Shown piece after piece: positions 23,351 to 34,490 of a DNA stretch of 34,781 nucleotides. The stretch is from Klebsormidium nitens. Its lineage: Eukaryota; Streptophyta; Klebsormidiophyceae; Klebsormidiales; Klebsormidiaceae. How positions within the stretch are numbered: position 1 is the stretch's first letter; the number at the start of each line of letters is the position of its first letter. The notes under the pieces are model-generated. The model was not told where the DNA came from, searched no databases, and saw only the letters and a list, made by a program, of their open reading frames with translations. The position numbers and the translations under genes are program-made. Location: contig DF237641.1 in assembly GCA_000708835.1 (NCBI GenBank), positions 8,506 through 43,286 of the forward strand, read 5' to 3'.

Positions 23351-25247
23351 GGGACATCACGCACCTTCTTTTCTGTACACTTTTACCACGCACTGAGTCG
23401 TGAGTACACAAGCTGCACAAAGGTGTTGGTTGCTAGCCTCAGTCAAGAACGAAATCTTGTGAGTATACGGCGCTTGCTGAACACCGACCTTGTATAAGCT
23501 ATGCCTGTCTTCCATTGAGCTAGTGATTGCAGTGATTGACGGTGTGCTTTCCATTTTTGGGCAAAAGTCGATTTCGACTTTGAAGCATTACGGCGATCAC
23601 CACTGTAAGCTCTAATCACTTCCCACTCAAATGCATCACTCTAGATGTGATACGGTACACGATAGTCTTGGAAGAATAACAAACGTGGCCTTTTGCTGCA
23701 CTGCACGCTCGCAGCTATAGGCCGAGCCCTCTACTCTTGTCCTTGAAGAGTGAACGGGCTCAAACCATTAGGATGCAACTTGCTTCAAACGCACTGTATG
23801 CGATGGCAGATTTTCTACATCACTCGCTCAGTGAAGATTGGCATGGAACATCCCCAGAATATGTAACGGCCAGGGGCGCGGCGTGCCCCTCGTGTACGTT
23901 CCTCTGATCCTACTGACGATCCTACTGATGCTAGCTGATCAGTTGTCGAAACTGCGGATACACAATTGACTGCATGTTTCCGATCTTCGAATATAAATTT
24001 CTAAGTTAAGCATCCTTGTTGTTGTCCAAAAGACCAGCCGCGATGATCGATGCTCGAATGCTCCGATGCTTCCCTTCGGTCTCTTTACAACTTAGATGGG
24101 CCCAGCAACTTGCGCAGGTTGCGCGCTTGCCAGCTGCAGGGCAAGCTGGTAGGAGGAAGAAGCCTGCATAGACGCCAAGGCCAAATCCTAAGGAACAAGA
24201 GAAAGTACACTGCTTGCAACTAAGACGTGCACGTCTCATACTGGCGCACGTCTTATACGTGCGCTAGTACGTGGTCGAACTCGAAGCTTGACATCAAGAG
24301 GCAAAACCCCGCCAAAACTCCGTGCCGGCAGTCGCAAGCCAGGCAAGCGGCCGCGGCCGTTGTAGACCGCCCGACCGAGCGCCGGGCGCGGCGCCGGCGG
24401 CGCGCCGCGATCGACGCCCGTGTTTTGACTACCAGTCTGCAGGATCTGAGTTCCAGCTGCACGTCCAACACGCTTGGCGGAAGGATCAGATGCCCATTGG
24501 GAGGCCGGTGGGACACGAAGAGTTTTGCGAAGACTGCCTTGTCTTTCGTATTTTGGACAGCGACCGGGTCCAGAGATTCCACGACTTGGCTTCCACAGCC
24601 TGCTTATGAAGAAAGCAGGTACGTTATCAAGCGTCACCAGCTGTGTTGAAGGACCTCCGTTGAATCATGTGCTGTCCGTTAAAGCACCTTACTTGAGGCA
24701 AAGAATGCTACTCTCCGAAAGCAATCTCATAAAGTAAGAAGGACGGTCGTTTGGATCAAGAACAAACCAAGTAAAATTTGCAGTCAGCTTTGGTGACCAC
24801 GAGGCTTTGTCCATCTTAGAAACGACACGCCCTCATACCTGATTTGAAGTGTTTGTTTTAAAAGTGTACTCCACTTGAATTAAGTTCTGTCATAGCTGTC
24901 AAGCAATTCATTGTCAGGTTAGAAACTAACGGCGAAGTTAAATTCCAGTCACCAAATGAATCGGAAAAAAGAAATCACTGTTCACTTTTGTGACTACTTA
25001 AACTAGCAGCGAGCTAGCAATTCCTTTTTGGTCTTTCCGTGACTTCCCTTGCCAGGATCCTAGCGAAAGCAAGCTCTTCGATAGATATCTCCACCTTCTT
25101 AATTTTTGTTTTGCGTCTAGTGAATTTGCAGAAAGGTCAAACGTGTTCGCTAATTTCAGCTTTCAGGCGACACCACATAGTCGTCATCCAGGAAAAGTAG
25201 GAGCATTCTGCCCGCTTAAAGGCGCCATTGAAAAGTCTGAAGGAACG
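23351..25247. other. Gene-poor interval
   Basis: No gene can be supported. A GC-rich patch at about 24340-24420 contains self-complementary GGCGCCGGCGGCGCGCC-like sequence that could fold. An open stretch ending at 24609 (containing HEEFCEDCLVF) could be a terminal exon, but I could not connect it to any start. Confidence 0.45.
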
Positions 25248-25496
25248 ATGGCGATATTAAGGCCCACCGGAGCCACGTCACGAGTTACGTCACGGGTCGA
25301 GCCGGCGTCACAGGAAGGGGACGAGGTCTTCAGGTTCCCTAGTAAGTCGCTGTACAACTCGTTTCATGCAATCTGCTCCAGAGCAACTGAAAGCGCTACC
25401 TGCTTCGAGCATTATGGGCAAGAAAACGTGGACTTTTTACCGAATGCAGAAGAGTTCAAACGCAAAATTTCGGTGATAGATATGCAAGAGTTTTAA
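25248..25496 (+). CDS. Doubtful 82-residue ORF
   Basis: An ATG-initiated ORF (MAILRPTGATSRV onward) ends with TAA at 25494-25496. It has no recognisable domain, and its first third overlaps a cluster of CGTCAC motifs, so promoter sequence may be producing the ORF by chance. Equally it could be an exon of the short gene just downstream. I list it only as a possibility. Confidence 0.15.
   Translation: MAILRPTGATSRVTSRVEPASQEGDEVFRFPSKSLYNSFHAICSRATESATCFEHYGQENVDFLPNAEEFKRKISVIDMQEF
25276..25311. promoter_or_regulatory. Cluster of three CGTCAC (bZIP/CRE-type) motifs
   Basis: CGTCAC occurs at 25276, 25288 and 25306, the first two within ACGTCAC. TGACG/CGTCA is the core of plant as-1 and CRE-type elements bound by bZIP factors. 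The cluster lies about 500 bases before the microprotein ORF at 25810 and on the same side, so a promoter role for that gene is possible. Confidence 0.3.
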
Positions 25497-25809
25497 AAAA
25501 CGTCACTTTACACAAATCTTTTTGAATTTTGATTATGGCGAAAGATCACAAATGTCGGTCTTTGACAATGACCTTTACGCCCTGCTCGAGATGAACCTCC
25601 GCTGAGGGCTTCAAATCGTTCATGCAGACCCATTAACATAACACCAGCGAAAGCGACCGGGTGAAGGGGTGAGAGGGGACCCGACACAAAAGTGGTTTTT
25701 GTGCGCACGATAAACTTTAGGATTGGGTCTTGAGTTCCGGCCTTTCCGCATCCATGGACAGGTTCTTACTAACTTCATCCTTACAGAGAGCAAACGCAGG
25801 TTTACCCCG

Positions 25810-25905
25810 ATGGAGCGCGACCTGCCCACCGCGTTCGTCCTGTGTTCCTTCGCAATCGCCGCTAGTATCCTCTTCCTCGCCCACTCGGTCAGGAGACCTT
25901 GGTAA
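25810..25905 (+). CDS. Candidate 31-residue single-pass membrane microprotein
   Basis: The ORF begins MERDLPTAFVLC, continues through about 20 hydrophobic residues (roughly 7-26) and ends HSVRRPW before TAA. An acidic N-terminus, one membrane helix and a basic C-terminus give a simple single-pass layout. The third codon positions are mostly G or C, unlike the flanking non-coding DNA, and a good acceptor (tcatccttacag) ends at about 25785, so the ORF may sit in the second exon of a short gene with a spliced 5' leader. I do not recognise the family. Its small size means chance cannot be excluded. Confidence 0.4.
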   Translation: MERDLPTAFVLCSFAIAASILFLAHSVRRPW

Positions 25906-27185
25906 CGGCCTGAAGAGCGTCAGCATCACCACTTTCGAGAGCGCATTTAGGCGGCGGGCGTGACGACGGCGGCTTCGGCTTCCGAGGCCGCGGGATCGGG
26001 CAAGCCAGGCGCGCGGGCGTGCGGCCCACTAAAGTTCGCTTAAAGGGAGCTTCGGAAGCGAGAAATCAGGGTAGTATGGGGGTGTGGGCGGGGTGAAGTG
26101 GTGAAATTGTAGCGCTGCAGCGCTCAGCATTATCGTTGAGAAGTGAAAGTGACTGCCGGGTAAGACACGTAACGCTCAGTATGTTTGATTTTACCCCTCC
26201 TTAAGGAGTTTTTATAATGAAACACTCGATCGACATGTGAGAGACGGCCGGCTCAGTACTTTCGAGAGGTCAGAGAAATTAAGCCGCCACATACATGCAC
26301 CCAGTGCTTACCAAGCGCGCCGCTGCTTTTGAAGAATTCGATCGCTCAAAACATCCGGTCAATCAGACAATTAACATCATTCGAACAAGTTGCATCATCA
26401 TTGAGCGCGCCGCGTTCAACGAACGACGGTTGCATGTGTATCTGTGCGTGAAAGGCACTATATTGTTACCGTCGTGCGCCGTCATGCAGCATTTTGCATG
26501 TGCATATGTGGCAGACGCGGTCGATTCAGCTATAAACTGACTCAGATCAATCTACTAGCTGATTTGTTCACGTGCCGAACTCTGGAAACAAACTCAGCAA
26601 TTGAGTAAGTCCCATGCAAACTTTGCAAGCTCATACTGCGCCGTGAGTCCGATCATGCGACTCATCGGACGGTTGCGAGTGACTCACCGATCATGCCATG
26701 GCACTTTATCTATAGTAGGATCGACCTGACTCGTGCACGAATGACGCGATGTTGACCATTCAGCGGGCCTGCACTGTACGGTCATGTCGAAATGACGGAA
26801 CCTCGGTGGCTAACTTAACCAATGCTATCGATCCGATCGTACACTGATGGGCTGTATGTTAAGAAGCGTACAAGAATCACAAAAACCCGAGTGCGCGACT
26901 GCACCTACATGCACCTTGCAATGCCAATTCCCCCCATCGCGCGGCAGATTCAATTTTAGTCGCATGCGACTGCTTGGTACTAACCAAATGTTAGGACCGT
27001 GCCCAATGAAGTGATCAAAGTACTAGCCTATATGAAGGCAACAAACACGGCAAGCAAAGTGGGTTTTCTCCACATCGATTTGCAGGAACAGATAAGAGTG
27101 TCTTCTCTTTCGTTCTCAAGACTTATTGCGCTTGCTTTGGTCCTATGTACACATTTCTGTGGACTGTCGTCCGTCAGCTTGTGGA
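25906..27185. other. Intergenic, downstream of the SANT gene
   Basis: No ORF here can be supported. The region should carry the 3' end of the minus-strand SANT gene transcript. Small palindromes occur near 26647-26670 (TCCGAT and ATCGGA arms). No RNA gene is evident. Confidence 0.5.
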
Positions 27186-30100
27186 TCATACATCTATTAG
27201 GTGCCGGGGATCAAGAGGAATTTGCTCGAGCGCGATCCGAGCGGCCGCGGCAAGCGACCCCGAACTTTCCGCCAACCACCTGCAGCATACGCAGAACATA
27301 AGCGTTAGCGCCCTCTAAACAGCAGAGAATTCAACAAAGTCGAGCAAAGGCTGGTTGCATCTCACGAATCGTACCAGACTGCCGAAAGTCAATCGAGATT
27401 GAAGCCCCTAAGGACCCCAGATTGGTGGCCCCTAAGTTCTCTCCCGACTGATTTGAAGGGCGACTGATATTTCGTACCTGTGCCAGTTGTCCAAAGTGTC
27501 CGCTTCCATCTGGTACCGCCGCAGAAGGTCCTCCCGGCACCGCTCGAACAGCACCTCCACGTACCTCTTCGACATCTGGTGCGGAACCGCCGGCGAGGCG
27601 CCGTCCGCGCTCCGGAGGAAGGGGTGCGCTCCCTGATAAGGAGATGGTATATCGAAGATCAGAGAAAGCAGGCTTACTTCTCTATGTTTTCAAAAAGCCC
27701 CTCATACACTCGAAGGGCCTCTTTCTTTGCTAACTGCCGGCGAGACGTCGTCGACGCTCCGGAGGTCGATCCCCACAGGAAAGACCTCAATCCTTCTAAT
27801 CAGTAAGAGTCGAAACGAGTCTATCTTGTTCGTCTTCTACAAGGAATATCTCGTCCTTTCGCTGAAATCCAAGAAACATCGGACCGCCGGCGAGGCTATA
27901 TGAGGGATAAGATCAGAAGCGCACTTCTGATTGTCCCCTGGTCGCCGGAGAGCGTGGTTTAACGTGCTCGCTATAGCGACGACGCCTTCTTGTGACACGT
28001 GTTCGCGGCTGCTGTGCTGGATCTTAGTGAACGAATCGAAGCCGGCACTAGACGGTATCACAAGAAGCGTAGCAAGTTGAGCCCTACCACTGGCTGCCCT
28101 TTTGCCGACCATAGAGCGTGGTCACATGTGCTCGCTTCTAGCCGTACTCGCATCATTCACCATGGTCTTCAAAGAGGGAGTACTTTGAAACCCCAGCAAT
28201 AAAAAGGATCAGTAGCCTACCTCTGCTTTGCCCCTAACGACCATAGGGTGTGCTTTGCTCAGTCATAGCCGTTCTGGTGAAACCAACTGACCAAACATTA
28301 CTTGCCTCACCAATACGAGAGAATGAAACCACAAACCCACCTCTGGCTGTCCCCTCGTCAATCGTAGAGCCTGGTTGGACGTGCTTGCTGTTCAAAGCCC
28401 TTTTGGTGACAGCATCTGCCTTTCAAAGAAACGCAAAACGAAAGACAAACCCACCTCTGCTTGTCCCCTGGTCGATCGTAGAGCGTGGTTTGACGTACTT
28501 GCGGCGGCCGCGCCTTTCTCCTCATCCGTGGCAGGTTCGTCGTCAAGCGCCCGCTCGTACTGCCGCTCAAAGCTACTCTCCAGGATTTCATAATCGAAGA
28601 GCCACCTGACACAAAGTTGAAGGAGTGTTGGTGTCAACTTCAGCTTCGATATTTGCGAACCTCCCCAATAGGCATCCCCGCAAGTGAATGTGCTGCTCAA
28701 CGCTGCTTTTCTGGAATTCTGCACTAGTGGAAAACCGCCTGACAGGGAACAACACGTGACAGGCGCAGCCGTGAAAGATGCGTGACTTGCTTGCTTTATA
28801 AAAGCACTCTAGCCGACTCAACACTCGAGTTGATGAGTAGTCAAGAACATTCTCAGAAAAACGAATTCAAGCACGGTAAAAAGGCCAAGCTGATACATAC
28901 CCCAACCAGGTCAACAAACCTGCTCAACCATCCTGCTTCTCAGGGACTCTCCCTACAGGACTAGCCGGCAAAAAGCATCTTCCCAAGGCACAGACTCAAC
29001 TTTCTCCACGGCCAGAAACGTATTTCGTTTTCGTCCTTTTCAGTTTCGCCTTGGCTTCATCGATTTAACCAACACGAGACTCCATAAAAGGTATCGCACG
29101 GAAGGGGGTTCACAAATGTACGGAACCTTGTTTGCGCACCTCTTCTGAAGCTTGACCCGCTCAGCAAAGAGCTCTTCCCTTCTCCGCAAAATTGCCTCTG
29201 GTACTTTCCCCAATTCTCCTTCCGTCGAGGGATCACCCTCCGTCCCCCCTCCCGAAGGCGCCTCCAAATCCGCAGTCTTCTCCGCACCCACAGCTTCGTT
29301 TTCTTGCCTGTCCGGAGCACCCGCTTTCGTTTCGGGGGGGTCCGGTCCTTCTTCCACGGGAACGGTTTCAGTTTTAGGGGGTTCGTTCGCAGACGCAGGG
29401 GCTTTTTCAGCCTCGGGGTGCGCGTCGTCAATCTGCATAGTATCTGGTCCCGTTTCGGGGGGGTCGTCTGGAACCCTTGGCGCCTCTTCGCTGCCTTCAA
29501 TAGCGTCCTCCACAGCTCGAGTTGGATCTTCCTTCGCTTCCGAGGGGTCCTGCAACCGGCCGTTTGCCCCATCTTTCCACCCCCCCGAAACGCTGGCGTG
29601 CCACTTGGCCTCTCTCCGGTCCAGCACCCCGAGCAGCTTACACGCCGCCAAGAGCCTCCTCGTGTGGATTGGCGGCTGCGGATCTTCGAACCCTCCCCCG
29701 GCCCTGCGGAAGGGGCCGTTTAACACGTCTCGGTCGCGCTTCCTCGAGCTGGCCAGCGAAAGGAGGGGTGAATACGCCGGGCTGCTAGCGGGCAAAAGTT
29801 GCTGCAGCTCTCTACTCGAAACGCGTGCCGACATGCCCCCCGGTTGTTGAAAGCTGCCCCCTTCTTCATCGTGGTTTGCCTGCCCCCCCTCCGCGTTACT
29901 GTGGGGGGTTGACGGATTTGACGCGAGCCGGGGGGTGGTCGCAAACGCCCACCGTAGTGGAGCCTCCCCCCCCATCCGTTTCCGCTTCTTCGGCTGCTTG
30001 TCATCTCGCCCCGGGGGGGTCCCCTCCCCCCCCCCGGGGTCTGCATCCGACGCGGGATGCCGAATCCGCACCTTTTTCACGGCCTTGAAGAGCGCGTCGG

Positions 30101-33100
30101 AGCTTTCCCGCCGCTTTAGTCCCCCCGCTTCGGACTCCTTCGCGCGCTCCCTCGCGGGCGACGCCGCTCGCGCGGGGTCGCTCAACCGCTTCCGCTTGTG
30201 CACCGTCTTTCCCCCCAGAACCACAGTCAGCCCCTTCGGCGCTTCGCCCTCAGAATCCACCCCCGGTTTATGCGACCGCTTCTTGACTTCGCCGTCCTCC
30301 CCCTCCCCCTCTCGCTTCCGGATGGTCAGCGAAACTTTCTCCCCGTCTACCATCCGGTACAGCGTGATCGGACCCCCCCCCTCGTCCGAGCTTTTCGGCT
30401 TCGGCTGCATCGACGGCCCAAACTTCCCGTTCGGCATGCGCATCTGTTTCCCAGGGGCGGCGGCCGGGCCGGCCCCCACCGGCTTTGCGATCGCGGGCAG
30501 CGCTAGCGCGACAGCTGGCGCCTTGGCCATCAGGTGTGGCGCCAGGTGGCGCCGCACCAAGGTGACACTTGTCGGCGCGTCCGTGTTCCTCCGGATGATC
30601 TTGACCCCCGCCATCCTGTCGTTCTTGTCCCTGTGCTTCCGATGGCCGCCACCTGGCGCCTCGCCCTTGGCCCTCGGCGCCATGTCAGCCGCAGTGATGG
30701 GCTTTACAGTCACTTTGGGCATGTCGGACCCCTTCTCCTTCCCCTTCCCCTCCGCTCCTCCGCCCAAGTGCAAAATCCGTACGCCCTCTACGGGTCGAGA
30801 CACCGTCCCTGGAGCTGGCCCGGTGACGCCGTCCTTCTTGCTGACGTCATCTCTCCCGCTGACGTCACCCTTGACCCGCTGCGTGTCGAAAGAAGTCTCC
30901 GCTCCATGCCCCCCCTTCGTTGCATCGTCTTTTCCTTGGACTACAGCCCTCGACTCGACCTTTCCAGACCCACCCACTGTCTCCTCATCCTCTGTTCCTG
31001 CTTCCCCGTCTGTAGTCATCGCCGATCTTCGGTCACCCTTTTGCTCGTCCTCGCCCCTTTCACTCTCCACCGGTTTCCGTCCCCTTTCGTTCACGGCCAG
31101 ATTTCCCTTGTCTCCCGAGGGGCGCCGCTCCAAGGAACCCCGCCCCGCCTCAATCTTCTTTGGTAGCTGATCTTCACCAGCTTCACGTTTCGACAAATCC
31201 TTTTTTGTTGATTCCCCTCGGAGTCCGCCGATTCCGTCTTGCTTGCTCGATTCCCTGTAGTCGTTTGTTCTCAAAGGAACACCGGGCCTCTCGTCCGCTC
31301 CAGCATCTTTCTGCGGAGGCAATCCCGCGTCCCCGTCCTGCTTCGGCCTCTTTTGCACTTCGCTCCGATTGGGATCGTCTCTCTTGGCGGGGGTTGCGTC
31401 CGAAGTCCCGGGGCTCGGAGCCGCGGCGACAGGTGTCAGAGCATCGGAACCGCTTGAAGCAGCTTGCCGATCGGTACTGATGACGCCCGACTTGACCAGC
31501 TTCGCGTGGAGTTGACGGCACTGCAATGGATACCAAGGAAGGCCAAGACTTAGCGTCTGGCGCGGCCACAACGACAAAAAACTACTCTTTGTAGAAAGAA
31601 GAGGTTCGGAATCAACTGATCTCCGTCGTCTTGGACGGCTGACTCTGACTCCAGGAAGTGTCCAGGTGTCCTATCAGACCTTGGCCTAAAAGGGGCCTTC
31701 TGAGCCCTTTCCACAACCACACACCACTTTCAATTGCGAGAGTAAGCTCCGTTTTTGCCTATCATTGCCTATCATTGGTTGTTGACGCAAATAAGGAGAC
31801 TATTCGCAGCCACGCTCCGAAGTGTATCCACAAAAATGACAGAATGAAGAATGCCCTAAAGCGACACGGACTTCCAAACGCTGGAAGAAAAAGGAACTCC
31901 GTAGCCAAGTCTCCCTACTCAAAGTGCATCACTACCTGCATCCTGTCGCATAATAGGAAGAGCGTGCATTCACACCTGCATCCCATCAGGAGACAAGGAT
32001 CAGAGTGCATTCACACCTGCATCCCGTTGCGGCTTGGGAAGTGCATGGAGAAGAGCCCCCACTGGTCGTTCTCAACCGGGTGATCCTTCAGCATTTGCAC
32101 GAAGCGGGTTTGCTCCTCCAAAGTCCATTCCCCGAGGTCCAACTCGTGACCTGGGGGTGCGTACTTCTCGTAAAATGCGTTGGCGTCAATCGCGAGATTG
32201 TTCCTGGAATGGATTCAAAATCTCACTTTCAACAACTTCTGAAAAATGCACTTAAACATGAGGTGGAACAATCCAAAAAGGCGTTGGCGTCAATTGCAAG
32301 ATTGTTCCTACAAAGTTGGATGGAGACTAATAGCTTTGAGGAATGCAAAGGAAGCACGTTTGAATCAAAAAGTGACAGTATGTTGGCGTCAACGGAGGAT
32401 TGTCTTGAATAATGACGTGGTACTCGCATGGAATTTGCAAATCAAGCATATTCGAGGAGAGACGGCAAAAGGAAGAGCAGAAGAAGATGGTGAAGCGAGC
32501 AGGCTGCCTATCTGAAGAAGTACGAACATAAAACATGGACTGGAGGTGAGTCCTGGAAACTTCGAAGTGTTCCTTGAATCGTCAGCAGGTCAAGCATGAA
32601 CCCGCTTTTGACTCACAAACGTGCAAGCTGTCAAGACTCACGTGATGCAAAAAGATGCACGGAAACTGCTGACAGTCTAGCAAATCAGCAACCCCTCTTC
32701 CTCACCAAAGACAAAGATTTGCGGCTGTGACTATCCGCTTGTTGTTTGTGAACGTCTGACTAGCAATCTGCTCAAGCAGAACGCTCAAAAAGCTGTAAGA
32801 TGGGAGTGGGGATCCCTTACCACGCTGCCTGCTTTGCCGGGGGCCAGGACGCAAACTCCTCGGGACGCCACACGGGCAGTGGATCGTCATCGTCCTCCCC
32901 GCTCCCACTGCCCTCATGCAGCCTCAGATCACCTGCAGCACAAGACAAACGCTGATGCGTGCACTGAACGCATGAGCATACTCTCCTTGGCTTCAGATTG
33001 AATGTTGACAAGAGAGAAGACCTTTTACCGTTGACTTGGTTCGCGCTGACACCCGGCTGGCTGTTTCGATCTCTCCGGCCACCATCGAAAACGTTGGCGG

Positions 33101-34443
33101 GAAACTCAGGTTGACCTCCTCTCAGTGACGACTATGTGTAATTTGGGTAGGAAGTGCTCGGAATCAGGAAGTGGCGTCTCGACAGAAAACACTGAGCAAA
33201 GTGTGTGCCAGCAGCAGCGGCAAACGGCACCATGTGTCGACGAAAGAGGGGCAGATGCCCAGATAATTTCCTTTGGTCTTTGATTGAAAAGTCCCCTTGG
33301 CCAAATTGTGGACAAATGCATATCAATTTCCCATCGAACTGTCGGTGTTGATTGGATGTACCTGCACCGGTTCTCCGCTGCCGCACTCTCGTCCGCTTTC
33401 CCATCCCCCGCGGCATTGGAATCGGGGGCGGAAGACGGCCGCCCGAATGTCCGAAACCTGCGGGCGCCGTTTCGTCCAAACCTTGTCCATCTCCATCCCT
33501 TATGCCCCCTTCTTGACCATCTCTTATCTGCTTCCTGCCCTCGTCCTCCTTCTTCTCGTCCCCTCTTCTTCTATCATCCATCTCGCTTCGTTCGGGGTCA
33601 CCCGTCTGCTTCCCCTCCCCTCTTGGACGCTTCACATTCTCCCTCTCGCCGTGGCCCCCTTTCCGCTTCCTCCTGTTATCCCCCCCGCTCGAGCTCCCGT
33701 CATCGTCGCTGTCATCGCTGACCTCAGAGTCGCTTTCGGAAGGTGCCGGAACTGACTCAGTCTTTGTCTGTTTCAGCAGGAGGGCCAGTTGTTGACGCTC
33801 TGTCAGGTTAGGAGGCACGAGGGCCGAAGGGACGCCCTTGGGGCCCCCTTTTAGTCCTTGCTTACCCGCAGCCTCTGCAAGGAAGAGCAAATGTGTTTTC
33901 TGTATTCCACGATGGTCATTGTTGTGTAATCATCTACCAGATGATGGAAGTTTTGGTGGTCATTCGGTGCAAGCATTCAAAGAGCCTTACAATGAGCCAC
34001 CTGATGCTTTTTAGGGTTTGTTAATTTACAATTGTGCCGCTTGCTTCATAAACATCAGCGATCGGTCAGGGTAACTTTGGACCTGCAAAACAATTGCTTG
34101 CACAAGATGAGCTTTCCAAACTTCAAACGATGTTTGCAGATCCCAAGGCTGAACACATCGGATGAATCAATATGGAAAACAAGAGAGAATCTCAAAGGAA
34201 TTGGCTCTAGCTGGACTTCCTTTCTCAACAAGATTGTTATTGAAACAGTGGCTTCTGCCAACTTCAATCCACCACCATCCATTCAAAACCACAATTTATC
34301 ACCAGACTAATCTGCTCCGAGGCCAGCAAGAGCTGACAACCCTATCACTAGAGCAAGACCTACCCACCTGCTGCGCTAACTTTGGCGCCAGCCCCACCCT
34401 TGTCTGGATTCATCCTCGCAGCGTCTTTTGAATCTCTGTCCAT
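27186..34443 (-). CDS. SANT/Myb-like domain nuclear protein (eight or nine exons)
   Basis: Exons: 34443-34368, 33874-33362, 32932-32821, 32203-32017, 31520-29140, 28605-28455, 27632-27478 and 27279-27186; phases close and the product is 1222 residues. An equally in-frame version ends exon 6 at 28499, adds an exon 27756-27678 and starts the next at 27609, giving 1226 residues. A SANT domain lies at about residues 256-306. It runs from GEWTLEEQTRFVQML through DQWGLFSMHFPSRNGMQ in exon 4 to CRQLHAKLVKSGV at the start of exon 5, with the spaced tryptophans of the fold. Before it come an acidic Ser/Asp tract (SDSEVSDDSDDDG), a basic tract and VWRPEEFASWPP. Exon 5 (2381 bases) is disordered with clusters such as KKRKRMGG. 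The C-terminus is helical (RYVEVLFERCREDLL, ARIALEQIPLDPR). SANT domains usually contact histone tails or DNA, so a chromatin role is inferred. An in-frame TAG lies 15 bases before the ATG, which fixes the start. The 3' end could continue if GAT|gtatga is a donor. Confidence 0.72.
27571..27785 (-). repeat. Duplicated exon 7 segment in the preceding intron
   Basis: The exon 7 sequence ctccggagcgcggacg and the following tcgccggcg recur 147 bases upstream as ctccggagcgtcgacg and tcgccggca at 27740-27764 (minus strand). Similarity continues further: TACGTGGAGGTGCTGTTC in exon 7 matches GTGTATGAGGGGCTTTTT codon for codon. The copy is open in frame from 27756 to a gtaagc donor at 27677, so it may be a real extra exon encoding LAKKEALRVYEGLFENIE. 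Confidence 0.6.
27922..28502 (-). repeat. Five diverged tandem copies of the exon 6 end
   Basis: On the plus strand, units resembling ctctgcttgtcccctggtc plus gtagagcgtggtttgac begin near 27922, 28085, 28220, 28340 and 28454. The unit at 28454 overlaps the end of exon 6; the others lie in the intron. Spacing grows from about 114 to 163 bases with distance from the exon. The two units nearest the exon also share the spacer (caccaaaagggcttt against caccagaacggctat). Confidence 0.75.
31921..32025 (-). repeat. Three copies of the SANT-exon donor site
   Basis: The sequence gtgcattcacacctgcatccc on the plus strand (read on the minus strand as GATGCAG|gtgtga) spans the exon 4 donor at 32016. It recurs at about 31964 almost unchanged and at about 31924 in a weaker form. 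The period is 41 bases. Confidence 0.8.
32177..32406 (-). repeat. Three copies of the SANT-exon acceptor site
   Basis: The exon 4 start, read on the minus strand as ag|GAACAATCTCGCGATTGAC, lies at 32205-32185. A close copy, tag|GAACAATCTTGCAATT, lies at 32309-32281 with its own AG, and a weaker copy at 32406-32382. The period is 101-104 bases. Only the first leads into the long open SANT exon. Confidence 0.8.
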
Positions 34444-34490
34444 CCGAGCCAGAATCTAGGGAAGTTTGTTCTCCAGAGGACTAGGTAGCT

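Noticed and set aside
24322-24609. ORF with HEEFCEDCLVF as a zinc-binding gene
   Set aside because: There is no ATG until late in the frame, the ligand pattern is incomplete, and no exon could be joined to it.
29935-31170. 411-codon plus-strand ORF opposite SANT exon 5
   Set aside because: It is the antisense shadow of a GC-rich coding exon that joins in frame on the minus strand with splice sites and a SANT domain. Its own protein is Ser/Pro low-complexity with no motif.
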